This document shows, in pieces, positions 1 through 12,900 of a stretch of 64,000 nucleotides of DNA (the first letter of the stretch is position 1; each line of letters begins with the position of its first letter). The stretch lies in the NCBI GenBank assembly GCA_013398955.1, contig VWPU01000959.1:1-64000 (forward strand), given 5' to 3'. The position numbers were made by a program, and so were the translations under genes. The notes under the pieces were generated by a model, which was given only the letters and a program-made list of their open reading frames with translations, had not been told where the DNA came from and searched no databases. Source of the stretch: Callaeas wilsoni (Eukaryota; Chordata; Aves; Passeriformes; Callaeidae).

Positions 1-6
1 CTCCCG

Positions 7-77
7 GCGGGAGGGCGAGTTTGAGTCGCGGCCGCGGCGGAGCCGCCAGGCGGGAGGGTGAGTTCGATTCCCGGCCG
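7..77 (+). repeat. two-copy 42-bp tandem repeat in the CpG island
   Basis: Positions 7-35 and 49-77 are near-identical 29-base units, both running from GGCGGGAGGG to CGGCCG, spaced 42 bases apart. The copies differ at a few bases. One difference turns GGCGAGT in the first copy into the donor-like GGTGAGT in the second. Confidence 0.75.
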
Positions 78-639
78 CTCCCGCGGGGATAACTTTTTTC
101 CGCGCGGGGCTGGCGTATCCCGACGGGGCGGCCGCGGCCGTCGGGCAACTCGCGGCCGACTGAGCGGTGCCCCCCTGGCCCCGGGTCCCGCGCCCCACCC
201 TGGGGCAGCTGGCGGCGCGCGGCTGGAGCGGCCGTGAGTCGCCAGGAGCGGCGGTGGGTGAAGGGCGCGGGGAGCGAGGCCGGGAGGGGGCGGCGGAGTT
301 GCCGGGGGCAGGGCCGGTGCCCGGGGGCTGTGGAGGGGCAGGGCGGCTCCCTGACCCTGGTGCGGGGCTGCGGGGCGGTGCTCCGGGCACCGGGTACAGC
401 TTCTCCCCTTCCCGAGAGTCCTCCCGGGGCCCCGCCGGCATCCCGGCCGCGTCTGGCCGCCCGCTCGCCACGCACCGCCCGCCCCCGCTCCGGCAAGGCA
501 GAGCGGGCAAGCGGCGGCATCGCCGGGGCGTCTGGGGGCCGGCGGGGCAGCGGCGCCTTGCAGCGGCCGGGGCTGCGGGAGAGACAAAGGAGCTGCTCCC
601 GCGGTGTCCCCGGAGCAGGGCAGGCAGCGCGGTGCCTGG

Positions 640-764
640 CAGCGGGCTTCCCGGCGCCGCTGCAGACCTTCGTCGGGAGGTTTGGGGCACAGTTGGGCGG
701 CGTGCTGTGAAACGCCTTCATCCTAACCCGTCCCGTGGGCGCGTTCGGTGTTCTCGCCGCCGCG
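640..764 (+). other. HYCC1: candidate non-coding first exon end of HYCC1
   Basis: A strong splice donor (CGCG followed by GTGAGT, GT at 765-766) closes a GC-rich stretch near the downstream end of the CpG island. It could be the end of the 5' UTR first exon that splices to the acceptor at 19595/19596. Its 5' end is unknown and the start given here is arbitrary. Donors at 58 and 234 are equally well formed, so alternative first exons are possible. Only RNA data can choose between them. Confidence 0.3.
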
Positions 765-1430
765 GTGAGTTGGGTGCCCGCCGCGGGGATGCGGGAGGTG
801 GCAGCAACAGTTAGAACCGCGGAGTTGGCGGCTCCCGAGCGGGCACGCCGCAGGCTGCACGGCTTGTGCCTCCGTGGGCTTCGTGGTTCAACTTGGCGCA
901 CATTAAACTGAAGTGACCTTCCATGCTTTGTGTTTCAGAGGTACCGATGTGCCCAGAGATAGTGCCCGCGGACTTGTCTTGTCCCGTGTAATCCCGGCAG
1001 CCATCACGTTTGTTTCCCCTCCAATGGAATTCTAGCTCTCTGCCGAAAAAGCTCCCGAGCCTTAGGTTCACAGGGAAAAGATTTGTGTACTTGAGGATTA
1101 TGAAGTCCTGCTAGTATCGACCTTTCAGAAGTTTTAACGTACACTGCCAGTGTGTGAGGAGATGACTGTAGAAGAGCAAAATACGAAAGTTTCTATTACA
1201 TGACTGGTGGTAGGGTCGTTAGCTGCAAATTAATATTAAGTGACTTTCTTTTTTAAGGCAAGTTGAGCAAATTGCACTGCAAAGAGGCAAAAAGCAGTGT
1301 TACGGAGCAAAGTGTAAAGTGACATTGATGACTGCATTTCATGGCATCTAAAAGGCTTTTCTGCTGTTTTTCCTTCCAGTGACGGGCTTACATGCTACAG
1401 TGGTTTTTCAGAAGTTTGTGCTTTCCACAG

Positions 1431-1498
1431 TATCATAGAAAGGTTTGAGTTAGAAGAGACCTTAAAGATCATATAGTTTCACCCTCTCAATGGTGTGT
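1431..1498 (-). mobile_element. CR1 LINE 3' tail fragment
   Basis: The stretch reads as the reverse complement of a CR1 3' end: an ATCATAGAA-type terminal octamer, then GGTTTGAGTTAGAAGAGACC, then AAAGATCAT and a degenerate version of the TAGTTCCAACCC block. It is severely 5'-truncated, as most CR1 copies are. The upstream boundary is clear from the octamer; the other end is approximate. Confidence 0.75.
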
Positions 1499-4400
1499 TG
1501 CTTTTGTTCTCTCCACCTTTCAACAAGTTCTTTCATGTTACAAAAAGTAAGTGGTGTTGTATAGTGTGGTCAAATTAATTTACAATCTGTTGTAGTTTCA
1601 TCAGTGAAATAGTTTTGGTAAGAGTAATATACTTTGAAGTTGAATTTTAGATCCTTCTGGCAGTGTTTTTGGCTGTATTTTTTCCTCCAGAGTAGGAAAA
1701 AAGTATGAAAACACTAATTTTGAAATACAAAACCCATCTGCTTCTCTTCTGTGATCATCTCTTTGTGAGGCAAGGCACTTCTAATAGGCCTTTTATCAGA
1801 GGGATGATAATTTTGAGGAAGTTTTGTTCTGCTTGGGATGATTTATTAACTGTAACAATGCACTTCCTTGCAGTGGTGAGCTGTTTTAAAGGGACATGTT
1901 AAATTTAATCAGAAAGCTTCTTCCAAGGAAAAAGGCTGTCAGGGGCAGAATCATGTTGAAATTCTGCAGTAGTCTCCTGAATGGGCGGGTTTGCTTTCAC
2001 TTGAGAGAGTCCATGGGAGACATGTTCTCAGGCATAGCTGGGTAGTTAAGTCACTTGGGTTCTAATTTTGTGAGGACTTGTATCACAAGCATGTGCATGA
2101 GATACTGCAAGGCTGGGCACTACAAGTGGTGTGTGTCATCTGTGTTTTAATCTGTGTTTCACTTAGCACGGTGGGGCTGGCTCTAAGCTGGGACACAAGC
2201 CCATTTGCTGATGCATGTGGCTGGGTCAAACTTAGTAGTAGGTCACTGAGTTAAAGTCTCATTCATAGTACACATTCCTCTAAAATGCCAATATCTTGAA
2301 CTTTCCTCATGTTCATGTCAGGAAATTAATTTTCATTAGAGCCTACCTTAAGGTACAGATTAAGTTGTCTTCTTAACCTGTCACTGACTTTAATGCATGC
2401 AATGTGAAAATCACCTTGTTCATTCTGGAGGTTTAAGTTATTAGTTATAAAATGCTGGCTAATGTCTGGTTATTTTAATTAGAAAATAAATATATATTTC
2501 ATGAACTGATATGACACTTTTTTTTTTCAGGTTGTATGGAAAATGCATAGTTTGCAAAATGATTTCTTAGAGAAAAGTCACAGTTCCCAGGCTTCCATTT
2601 GGAACTAAGAGCTTGTGGAGTATTTGAGGCTTTCAGATGAAACTTTCATGAGGCATAAATGTTTATGTTGATGAGAATATTAAAATGTAGTAGTTCTTGG
2701 GCTCTTAACAAAGATCACCTGTGCACTCAGCAAACAGACAAAGCCTCCATCGGGAAGAGCTTAGACTTAAATCCGTTAGGTGAACTGCCAGGTCAGGTTT
2801 CATTCCCAGCCCTTCCCTTTGACAGATGCACTCTCTGCATAACCTGGCACGCATCCTCTCTCGCAAATGGAAGATTGGGTACAAAGCTTATCCTTAGGTC
2901 TCCCATAGGACTGTGCAGGTAGTTTTGTTAGCAGAAGTGGAGGTTACACCTGTGAATCACTGCACTTGCGTGCGTTACTTCCAGTGTTACCAAGCGGTCA
3001 GTCTTCCAGGAGAAACACGCATGACATTTAAGCAGGAGATCTGATCTTGCTGTATAGGAAATGAGAAGCCTGCCAGTGTGACCCTCCCTGCCTGCATACT
3101 CTGTTTTCTTTGAAGTTAAGAGAACTAGAGTCCAAATCTTGTGCACTTAAGAAAAACTGGAGACTGCCCATCTGTAATTATCTTCTGAGGTTAAATAGTT
3201 TGATTGGGGTGACTCTGTCTAATCTCTGAGACTCCCATGAGATTATGGAAATACAGCATGCTTAAAACCTGCAGTTTACACCTTTCAGCGTGTTGGTTTG
3301 TACTTGGTAGGATGTACTTGAAAGAGTTTGTTGGTTTACTGGAATCTTGTAGTTTCCCTGCTTGGGAGAATTACAGCTTTTGTTTTGTTAATGCTGTTCT
3401 GTTTAATTATGCAAGTATATTTATATATGAAAAAGACTACTTAAATTAGAGTCATAGGCATGAGATCTTTTCTTTAAATCTGTGTTTCCTTTCTGTTCCA
3501 GGAAAAATAGCTGTCCTCAGTTGCTAGAATTGAAGTGGTGACGTATGAAATGTACATTTGGAAGTGGAGAATGTGTTGGATTTAAAGCATTTTTTTATTA
3601 GCATCAGTCATTTAGAAACTTAAATTGGATTAGTTTATTTGAAATACTTCATGAGATAATCTTGGAAGACAGCTACGAGGTGTCAGGATAAGGACAGAAA
3701 TCTGTGTCAGTGTTGTTGAAGACAAGGAGTACTAAGGTATGAAAATGTTTTTAATGTGTAGCAACTGCATATTGCTTCTAGGCTGTGTTTAAAGCTGCTG
3801 CTCAAGCTCTGCATACCATTAAAATGTTTATTCCTGCAGTGGCCAGACTCTTTCCTCTACTCTATAATGCGTAAGTGTATGCACACACTTTCTAGATTAA
3901 GTACTTCTGCATGAACTTGAGATTTTCTCTATAAATAACTGACACTTGAATTATTTAAAGTTATTTGAAAACATTTGAATTTTAAAAGGTTTTCCGCAAG
4001 GCTGACAGGTGAAATGCTTCTACATTTGTTCTTTCTAGAAATCAGATTTCTATCAGAATTTGTGTTGAAACTGTGAGCATGAAAACTCAAATACTCTTGG
4101 ATTAGATACCAAAAAAAAGCCTCAAAACACCAAAATCAACATCTGAAAGATCTAACAGTTGTAATAGTTTTCAGCTTATAGCATTTCTAAATTAGTGCTG
4201 GGTATGAAGTATTTTCTTGTACTTCTGGTGAAATTGTTTTGAAGCCTTTGCCCTAATCAGGACCATGTTCAAGAGGAGCAGAATAAAAATAGCATCTCGG
4301 CCGAGTCTGTGAGGGCAACTGTTATTTATGGCAATTTCTTTAGTCACATCCCCACATGAACTTACATGCTTTGCTAACAACTGGAAAGATAGTGAATGAA

Positions 4401-7400
4401 AGCAGTATAACTTACAGCCAAGTGAGTCCTGAAATTGTCTGAATGTAACCCTATTTTGTCTTGTAGTGCCAGAAAGGGGAGGATGGTGGTGTAGTTGTTC
4501 GTGTGATGAATTAACAGTTCTGTTTATAAGGCTTCAGAGCAACTTCTAAATGGTGTACACATGTAAAGCAGATGGGTTCAATAAACAGTTGTTATTAGTA
4601 GCATTATTTATTAGAACTGGAATTTGGACAGATATTTAATTATCATCGCTCTTGTGTTTGGAGAATACCATGGAAAGTGAAGGCATGTGTGAAACACTTC
4701 TTAATTTATAAATGACCAGCAATGCTGAAGAATCATCTGATTGTTGAGATGAAGACTTGGAAATGGGTTATCTCTTCAAAACAGATGTATGGTTTTTTTT
4801 TTTCTCCATCTCTGACCTCTGATGATATGAAATTCTGTGTAGCAACCAAAGCATAGCGAAGAAATTTAGGTGAAAGTAATGCTAGTAAAACATGCCTATT
4901 GCTAATGCAAAAGCTGCTAAGTATCTGTATTCCATCCTGATTGGCACAAGAGCTCTCATTCTAAACTTCATGACAAAAAAAATGTATGTTTGGGGCACTT
5001 TTGATAGCTTTTAAAGACAGCTTTCTTAGGCTATCTTATCTCTTACCTTTGCATTTTGTTACTTTCCTCTATTTGGAAGCTAACCTTTATTTAAAAATAG
5101 CATAGCATGCTCTGAAGCAGCACAGGGTACTAATTAACACACTTCGGTGCTTAAAGCCATGCTGTCTCCTAAGGTTTCCTGCTGTTTGCACTGGATAAAT
5201 ATTTATGCTTCAGCAAGGCATTAATTTCAACCTGACGAACAGTGCATACAGCTTTAATATTTTGCTAATGCTAAACACTGTGATTCACTACTTTTGCTAT
5301 ATTTTATTGCAGTTCTTTTTTTTAGGAAGGGGAAAAAAAAAATCCTGTTACACTTAAAATATGTGGTAGAGAATTGTATCTAATACTCAACAATTAAGCT
5401 GTCTAGTAGTCTGAGTATTGTGCAGGAGCTAGTGCTGGATAATATAAGGTCTCCATGAGTGTCTGGTTAATTAATGGACAAGGCTGTACTATGTCATTGT
5501 GATTTGTTTTCAAGCAGTTGAATGCTGTTCTCATAAGTAAAAGCAATTGTTTTCTATTTTTAATTCTTTTCAATCCTTTAATACTATTTGCTGTATTAAA
5601 GGAGATGACTGGAATATGTGTGAAAGTGTTAAGTTGACCTAGTAAATTTTTAAAAATTGCATTTGACAGGTTTTTAACACCAGTCACCGTCTCTGTCAGT
5701 TAGGATACTGTGAATATTTTCAGTCTACTGTGTAAGACATGTCAGGTATGCTACAGTAACATCTCTACCTGAGGAAGTAGACTAAAGGATCTTCAGGTAT
5801 AAAAAGGAATTTTTTCCCCCACAGTTAATGCTGCTTTGCGGTTTGCTGGCTGAAGGAAATTGTGTTTCTTCCAGATTTGAAGTAGGTATACTGCAGCATC
5901 ATGTTCTTTGTGTTAGGCTGATGAAGGGGAGAAAGGTGTGATCAAAGTGTGTGAAGGAGCAGTATTGAGGAGTTCCTTAGCTCTTGGTACTTTGTGGTAA
6001 AGCAACAATTTTATGTTCCTTACAGTCAATTTAGACTCAATTTGCCAGTGAAATGCTGAGTATTATCCTACAGTTTGTGGTTAATAGCACATCTGGTTAA
6101 ACCAATTACTGTATACTCAGTTAAAAGAATATATTTCTTACTGACTTTCTCTAGGCTGTGCCAAAATACCTGCCTGCTTCATGTCACATGCTGCAGACAT
6201 GCTACTGTTTTTACTCAGTTACAGCTTTTAGGCTCAATAAGCTGCAGTCTTTCCGCTCACATCTCTCACGTTCCTAATTATATTGACTCCATATGTCAGG
6301 TCTAGAAAGAGTAATAGGCTCCTGCATTTTTTTCCCCACTTTGAACTAAATTCCCAGTGCAGCAGCCGGAAGAGCAGGTGAGAGGCTTTTGACAGTAATT
6401 CTGCACATCTGCTTACACGTGCATCTGTAGCTTTGTGAGTGCTGGTATGGTGTTTACCAATTTCTGCTTGTCTTAAGAGAGTGTGATTTATATTTAATTG
6501 TAAAGCTGAGGAAAAAAATTTGAGTTTCTTTACCCCTCTTCCTGTTTTCTCAACAGTATTATGTGTCAGTACTGTAAATGAGGGGTATTTTCACAACACT
6601 CGTGTTGAGATGAGACAGTTCAGACAATCAAATTTGTTCTGTTACTCAGTGAAACACAACAAAGGAAACATCTCTTGCGAAGTCTGTAATGATACAGCTT
6701 GAAGTAACAGGATTCTGTTGTCTCAGCTGGAATTGTTTGAAATTTTGTTGAATTTTCAGTAATGTGTACAAATATAGCAGAACTACTCTTCAAGCACTTC
6801 TGCATCATGCTGGGGATTGGCTGAGTAAATTTGCACTCTCTGCTAGTTTTAATTCTTTTGCTGCCTTACTTTAGTTTGGTATATGTATTTTCAATATCAT
6901 TCTCTTTTTTCATAGGCTAAAATTTAAGAGTATCTGAAGCATGTGGATTTGCATTGGTTACCAAGGGTTTCTACTAGAATGGAATGGTTATTTGTGCAGT
7001 GATATTTTCTCCCAGACTGTTACTGGCAAACTGTAGCTGCACAGGGAAGAATGATAATGATTTTCCACCCGAAACAACATAAACAGAGGAGATCTCTAAA
7101 GTGTGCAGTTCCCTTGCATGCATAATCCACACATTCATTCATTCATTCCTTAAGGAAGTAATTGAAATCTTTGATTCATTCCAATTTTAAAGGTATTCAA
7201 AAGTGGCTTAGAGGTTTTGTCATTTTGATAAGGGGATGCTAGTTCTCCTGTGCTCACAAAGCTGCAGCAATTCAGTGAAACAGTGGCAGGGACTACCTTA
7301 ACCATTTACAGCTGCTTCTTGGTGTGGCAGAATAGAAGTCCTGTATAAATTCAGTAGGTGGAGGAGGATGTGGATATACTTGATGATGTCAGGGGAAGAA

Positions 7401-7689
7401 GGAGCACCTAGACAAAGGTCCTGCTTGTACAGTAAATAGAGGAACTGACAAAAGCGAGAATAGGAAGTTAACTGAGTGATGAAACAGGAACCAAGTGATG
7501 CCACACTTAACCTTGAAGAAGTTCCTTAAATGTGTCTTTTGATGTTATATGATAGGTGTATGATCCTTTCATTTTGTGCAATTAACCCCCACCCCTCAAA
7601 TGTCATGCTGTTTGAAAAGTGGCTGTTCACTTAGATTATGTTTGTTTTTTTCCTCCAATGTGATGGAGGTTGCTTTGCTCTTGGTTCAT

Positions 7690-7835
7690 TGCAACATTTC
7701 TTTCGTATGCTTATGACAGTTTTTACAAGCAGAACATGTCGCGTCCAAGGGTTGTTAGGCTGTATTGATGTCCTTCGGCTCTGGTTCATCCGAGTCCACT
7801 GCGCCCGAAATACACGTGCAATCAACGACCAAATT
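7690..7835. other. unidentified CpG-dense patch in intron 1
   Basis: About 145 bases carry roughly ten CpG dinucleotides, including clusters around 7740 and 7801-7828, inside an intron that otherwise has almost none. Open frames cross it on both strands (7638-7943 plus, 7631-7897 minus). I recognise no protein, snRNA or repeat family in it. It could be a young insertion of foreign composition or a regulatory element kept unmethylated. Confidence 0.4.
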
Positions 7836-9689
7836 CCATGTATTGTCACAACTGTCTGCCATTCAAGTGACTTCTCAGTTGCTTCTCTTAAGCACAATAC
7901 ACTAAATCAAGTTGCCAAAATCACAGACGTGAGATTATTATAGAAGTAAATTTTGATCACTTTGTAGTTAGGCTACAGAAATATTTGCCTGGCTCTAAAT
8001 CATCAGTTCTATGGTCTAAGCCAGGACTCTGAATTGATGACTGATTACAGAAGCACCGCTCACTTCTTCTAGAAGTACTAGATCTGTAGGTCTCAAAGAA
8101 TGCTCTTAGAAATCAGGCCTGTCTTGAGCAGAAGGCATTGTGTGATTTAATGAGAATGCAAATAAAAGAAAAAGAAAATGAATGTATGCTCTGTTATTTT
8201 TAATCTTAAACTGTTTTCTGCTACTCAAGTGATAACAATATAAATTCCTTAGAAATGTTCTGTTGTTGTGGCTTTGGAATAATGGCAGATTACTCGGTAA
8301 TACCAATTACCCTGGATATCTGAACTGAGTCCTTCCAGAACCTGTATAATTTGAGTTTTATTAGCTTTCTATTTCTTAGAGTAATTAATATTCTGAGCTT
8401 TAGATGCTTTCATGAAATGAGAACTTTCTATTTTGAAAGCTTTTACATCTAACATGAATTCAGTCTAAATTAATACATCTCTTAACATAAGACAATTATA
8501 GTCTTTTTCTGCTTTGACACTGTTATGCTTTTGGGATTTGACTTTTTTCTTTTTTTAAATTACAATGCAGAGCAAGACATACAGAGTAGTAAATTCTCTT
8601 GAGACTTCGAGTTGCATATATTTTGTCTGTACTACAGCATTTATATGTGACAGTAGAGCATTTAATGTATTGGATGTATCTTCTGAATGAGACAGAAGCG
8701 TAGGTCCTGCCCTTAAAAATTTTGGTTGAGAAGTCATGTTTTTCTGTAGCTTGTAAAGTATGTAAAAACCCACAAAATTGTTCTTAGTTGCTCTGAAATG
8801 TTTTTCAAATGAATGTGTCTAGTCTTGTGAGTATATGTGGATGGGGTGTTGTGGGGGTGGGAGAAAGTGGAGGGATGAGGAAGAATAAGAGAACTGTCAT
8901 GAAGAGATAAAGCCTGTTTTTCCTGAAACCATTTAACACAGCTAGATACATGCATTACATGCATATATCAATGGATAATTTTAATTCTCTTATTTAACAG
9001 GGAGCAGTTATTGACCACGAAAAGTAAGTCCTAAGGTTATTTGCAGTATCGATGCACCCCTCTTCTGGAAAATGTACCTTTGTACAGTTTTTTTTTTTTC
9101 CTGTGAAAATGAGCTACTAAAACACCTGTCAGTAGACTACCATAAACCTCTTTTTTCTGTAAAATCTGGGGTGTATTCCTGATAGCAAGGTTCCTGCTTT
9201 TCTGTCATGATCTTTCAGGAAACGGTAGAATGGTATATTGGAGATAATATTTTGCGGATAGAAAGCTATCAGGAATGCTAATGCTGCTGCATTGGTAGGG
9301 TTAGGTGGTGAGATATATCATAGCACTTACTTAAAATAAACGTTCTGGAGTCAAAATCAAACCTTTCCATTGCAGTTGTATTTGATCATGTCTGATAGGC
9401 TGTAATGTAGATCTACCCTGGGTAGCCCAGTGTGGTGACACAACTGATCTGGAGAAGCCAATGGGAGATCTGGGGAGAGTTCTCTTTTCTTTATGAAGGG
9501 CTGGGTGCCCTGGAACGGGTTTGGCCTGAAAGAGGGGCCTGTGCTTTACCAGATGAGGCTGACCTGGCATAGGAATGTTATTCCCCAATTTAATGTTCCC
9601 ACACTGCAACTACTCAACTACACCGCTCAGTCTCCCTTTCCCCCACCCCCTCCCCTATGTAGGGATGGAGAGGAGAATGAGGGGCACAG

Positions 9690-9960
9690 AAAGTAAAGGT
9701 TACAGGTTGCCATAAGAAAAAATTACTGGAAATGGCAATGGAACAGGAAAGCAATCAGTAACAGCTACACTATCAATAACAAAGTGTACAAAATAGACAA
9801 CGATTCACACGCTATCACCCACCATGCAGAACTGGCTGTCCTGAGTGCTTCCCCTGGCAATGATGAGGTGGTACAGAATAGCCTCTGGATCCTGGCCATG
9901 CCCTTCCTAGCTAATGCAGAAATTAACCCTGTCCTGGCCTGAACCTGGCATAGGTCACTT
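9690..9960 (-). mobile_element. possible endogenous retroviral LTR fragment
   Basis: The A-rich run leading to a block near 9800-9825 (ACGATTCACACGC followed by ATCACCCACCA) resembles, in reverse complement, the region downstream of the TATA box in the same broad group of avian LTRs as the element at 31831. The surrounding 9400-10030 is richer in G and C than the rest of the intron and may belong to the same insertion. Neither end nor a target-site duplication can be set, and the family call rests on memory of related copies. Confidence 0.35.
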
Positions 9961-12900
9961 CTGAAGCACCTGTGACTTCTGCAGCCCAATTCTCAGTTTG
10001 TGGAGCTCCTCACATTTTTTGGAGCAGAAGGAAGATTCGGATGAAATTAAGTCCCAAGAGCTGCTACAAAATTCCTTCCTCGTGTGGCCTGTGTATTATC
10101 TTCTAAAGTCAATGTCTGGCTCGTAGGTAGACATCTCTGCTTTCCAAATTGAATGAGGTGCAGATACCTAGAGCAAGGTTGGAAATAGGCAGGGTCTCCT
10201 AAAATCTCATTCTCAGCCAGCAGAGTTGGGAAGTTTTGGTCAAAAGTCATGCATTCTTAATGTTGCTGCTAAAAAGTAGGTGAAGAGTCTCTCAAATTCC
10301 TGTCCCTGCTTTGTGAACTCAGTCTTTTTCCTTCTGATAGGTCACTGCTAAACTGCTTGCCAGATGAATGCTTCTGGACTTGTACTAGGCTGAAACTATG
10401 TGCTGTAATGGTAGAAGGCGTTGAAATTGTGTCTTTTACAGTCAATGCTCAGAGATGAAGTACAGCCCCTACTCAGTTCTCTACATGCTTTTTAGTCATC
10501 CTCAAGCTATTGTGCAGCATCTGCCTGTGCATGCTTTACACTGAGCGTCTTTCAGCAGCTGAATTACCCAACACCTTTCTTTTCATATGACTGAATGTTC
10601 TGAACATACTCTAACGTGAGATGACTTGCAATTTTCACTTAGAAAACAAAACTTGGTTTTTAAAATTAGCTTGCAGCAAATAGACTTCACAAATAGATTA
10701 AGTGAGTAACTGCCTGTAAAGGTAATAACTGTGGTAGCATTGAAGGTTGAGGAGGCAAGGAACTACATGTCACGGCATTGCTACCCAAATAATGCTCCAT
10801 GCTTTTGAAAAAACCATTGGTTGGTTCAAGACTTACATGCAATGCTAAAATTAAAGCTGCAACACAATTATTCTCTCTCTAGTTTATTATATTTCACTGT
10901 TTTAAGTTTGCCTTGGGGTTTTGAGAAAGCTTCCTGACTTCACAGGGGTGTACGTGTACTTTGGGCTTAGGGAACTAAGGCACAAAAGAACAGTAAGTTT
11001 GTTTGGGGTTCTGTACGGAATGTTTCTTGTAAGTGGTGAACTTGTGCAGCACTGCTTTCCCTTACAGAACTGGTAAGAGCACTGTGTTGTGTACTGTGGA
11101 ATTGCCAGTTCACGATGTTCTCAACACAAGTTTAAAAAGTCTTGATGCATAGAAAACTGACAATTTCTAAAGCTTTCTAGTTCATTCATTTGGTTAAGCT
11201 TGTGCTTGTACTCATTTTAATGTTACTGAATTTAAATTCTATTTCTTTATGATACATATAGTAGTTATCTTGATTTTTCTTTGTATGTGTTGAAGAGTTA
11301 ACTATATCAATCTAGAATAAGTAAGAACTTAAGATTTTTCAATTGTGTTTTATTCTAAGATTGTGCTGTTTATATCTGTTTTGAGAGTCAATAAGATGTC
11401 AACAGTAATGTTTGCATGAAATAAAAGAGGAAGCAAGTATATTTTAGCTGCTAAGAAAAACTGCTTTGAAAGTAATAGCTCTTACTTTATTTCCCTGTAA
11501 CAAATTATTGATATATTACAGATGACAGAAAAGCTAACACTTGAGGATATACTCCAGATGAAATAGCTTGAAAGAGTAGGGATTCTGCATGCCAGAGAAT
11601 AGGGTGTAACTGGAGTAAGTTGACTTACAGGTGGTCAGTTTTGACTGACTATGCTTATGAATATGGCACATGTACTTAGAGTGTGCGTTTGTGCAGTAGG
11701 CAACAGGGAAGAAATGGTAAAGCAGGATTAGAAATGGTGGCAAGGGGGAAGTAGTAAAGGAAGATGAGAAAAGAAAATTCAAGCTGTGGAAGCTATTTCT
11801 TCCTACTTCGCTTTGGCACTGTACTGTTAGGGCTGCCTTTGTCCTGCTTAAACAGTATAGATCTGATTTACTATGGCTTGTATAAATTCAAGTGACTATA
11901 TCAGTCATTGTAGTTCATATCTCTATTCTGGTGACTTTTTTGACTGGCATGAGTCATTTGGTTGTCTTGGGAGACATTTCCCCTTGGTAGTAGTAAAGGG
12001 TAAATACAAGGTTAGTTGAGTACGAATGTGGTTTGTAATTGATTGCTGATCTGAAATTGAGCAAATAAATTTGCCAGGGGTCAAAGATCAGGATTAAACT
12101 CTTCAAAAGCCTGTGCTATTAGGAGTCTTACCTTCTGCTTTAGACTTCTTAGAAAGCTTTCATCATGAATGTTTTGGGTCATGTGTGCGTATGTGACTAT
12201 TTACCAGCAAGGTAAATGGCCTTGTTGGTCTCATGACCTCAACCATTGGTGGTTTGTTGGTTTTTTTTTTTTTGTTTTCTCCCCTCTTGACATAATTGAA
12301 AAGTTGTAGAAGACTGAGTTATAGTTTGATACATCAAGTATTTGATACTTTACAGCCCAGAAACCTCTACACAGTATTCTGTGGTGCTGGATACTTTGCA
12401 CAAGAAACAACTGCATTTAAGACAGTTATTTATAGTTTCTATATGGTCTAGTTGATGTATGCTTGCTTTCTGTAGACTATTTTTTTCCTTAATTGCTGGC
12501 ATCAAAACTGAATTAAGGTCTGTCATCTGTAGCTGAATACTAATGGATCTGTCATTTTTTAAAAAATTGTAATGGATGTCATTCAGGAGGACTTTTCTGT
12601 TTGGTGGGCAAATGTCTATCACTTTGTCATATTCCAAGTGTAAATTGTTCGAGAAGCATGTATGCACAGGATCAGGAAATCTTATTTAAATCTGTATCAT
12701 GGAAGAGTCCACTGACTCCTGACTCTTTAAAGCTGATGTTCCACATCACGATATAAAGTGTAAGCTCTAGATAAGAGCTTCTATCTAAGGTTGCTTCTAG
12801 CACTGACAGAGGGGAGGGGAAAATGGGAAGCAAAACTGAATAACGCCCTTGGCAAGATGAAATTAAAATTGACTGCAGTTTCAGTTCATAAGGTTCAGTA

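Larger units (their letters stand above)
1..860 (+). promoter_or_regulatory. HYCC1: CpG island and probable HYCC1 promoter
   Basis: The first 860 bases are extremely rich in G, C and CpG. The sequence then falls abruptly to the AT-rich composition of the rest of the window. There are several GC-box-like runs (for example near 122-131 and 340-350) and no convincing TATA box, as expected of a housekeeping CpG-island promoter. It lies upstream of hyccin on the same strand with no other gene between, so it is inferred to drive that gene. Three donor-like GTGAGT sites (GT at 58, 234 and 765) offer possible ends for a non-coding first exon. The island touches the window edge, so its full extent and the transcription start are not visible. 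Long open frames inside it are a by-product of few stop codons in GC-rich DNA. Confidence 0.8.

Noticed and set aside
167..814. A 215-codon open frame and an overlapping 158-codon frame in the CpG island
   Set aside because: GC-rich DNA has few stop codons; the products are low-complexity Gly/Arg/Ala/Pro strings with no resemblance to a protein family, and the region fits a promoter and 5' UTR.
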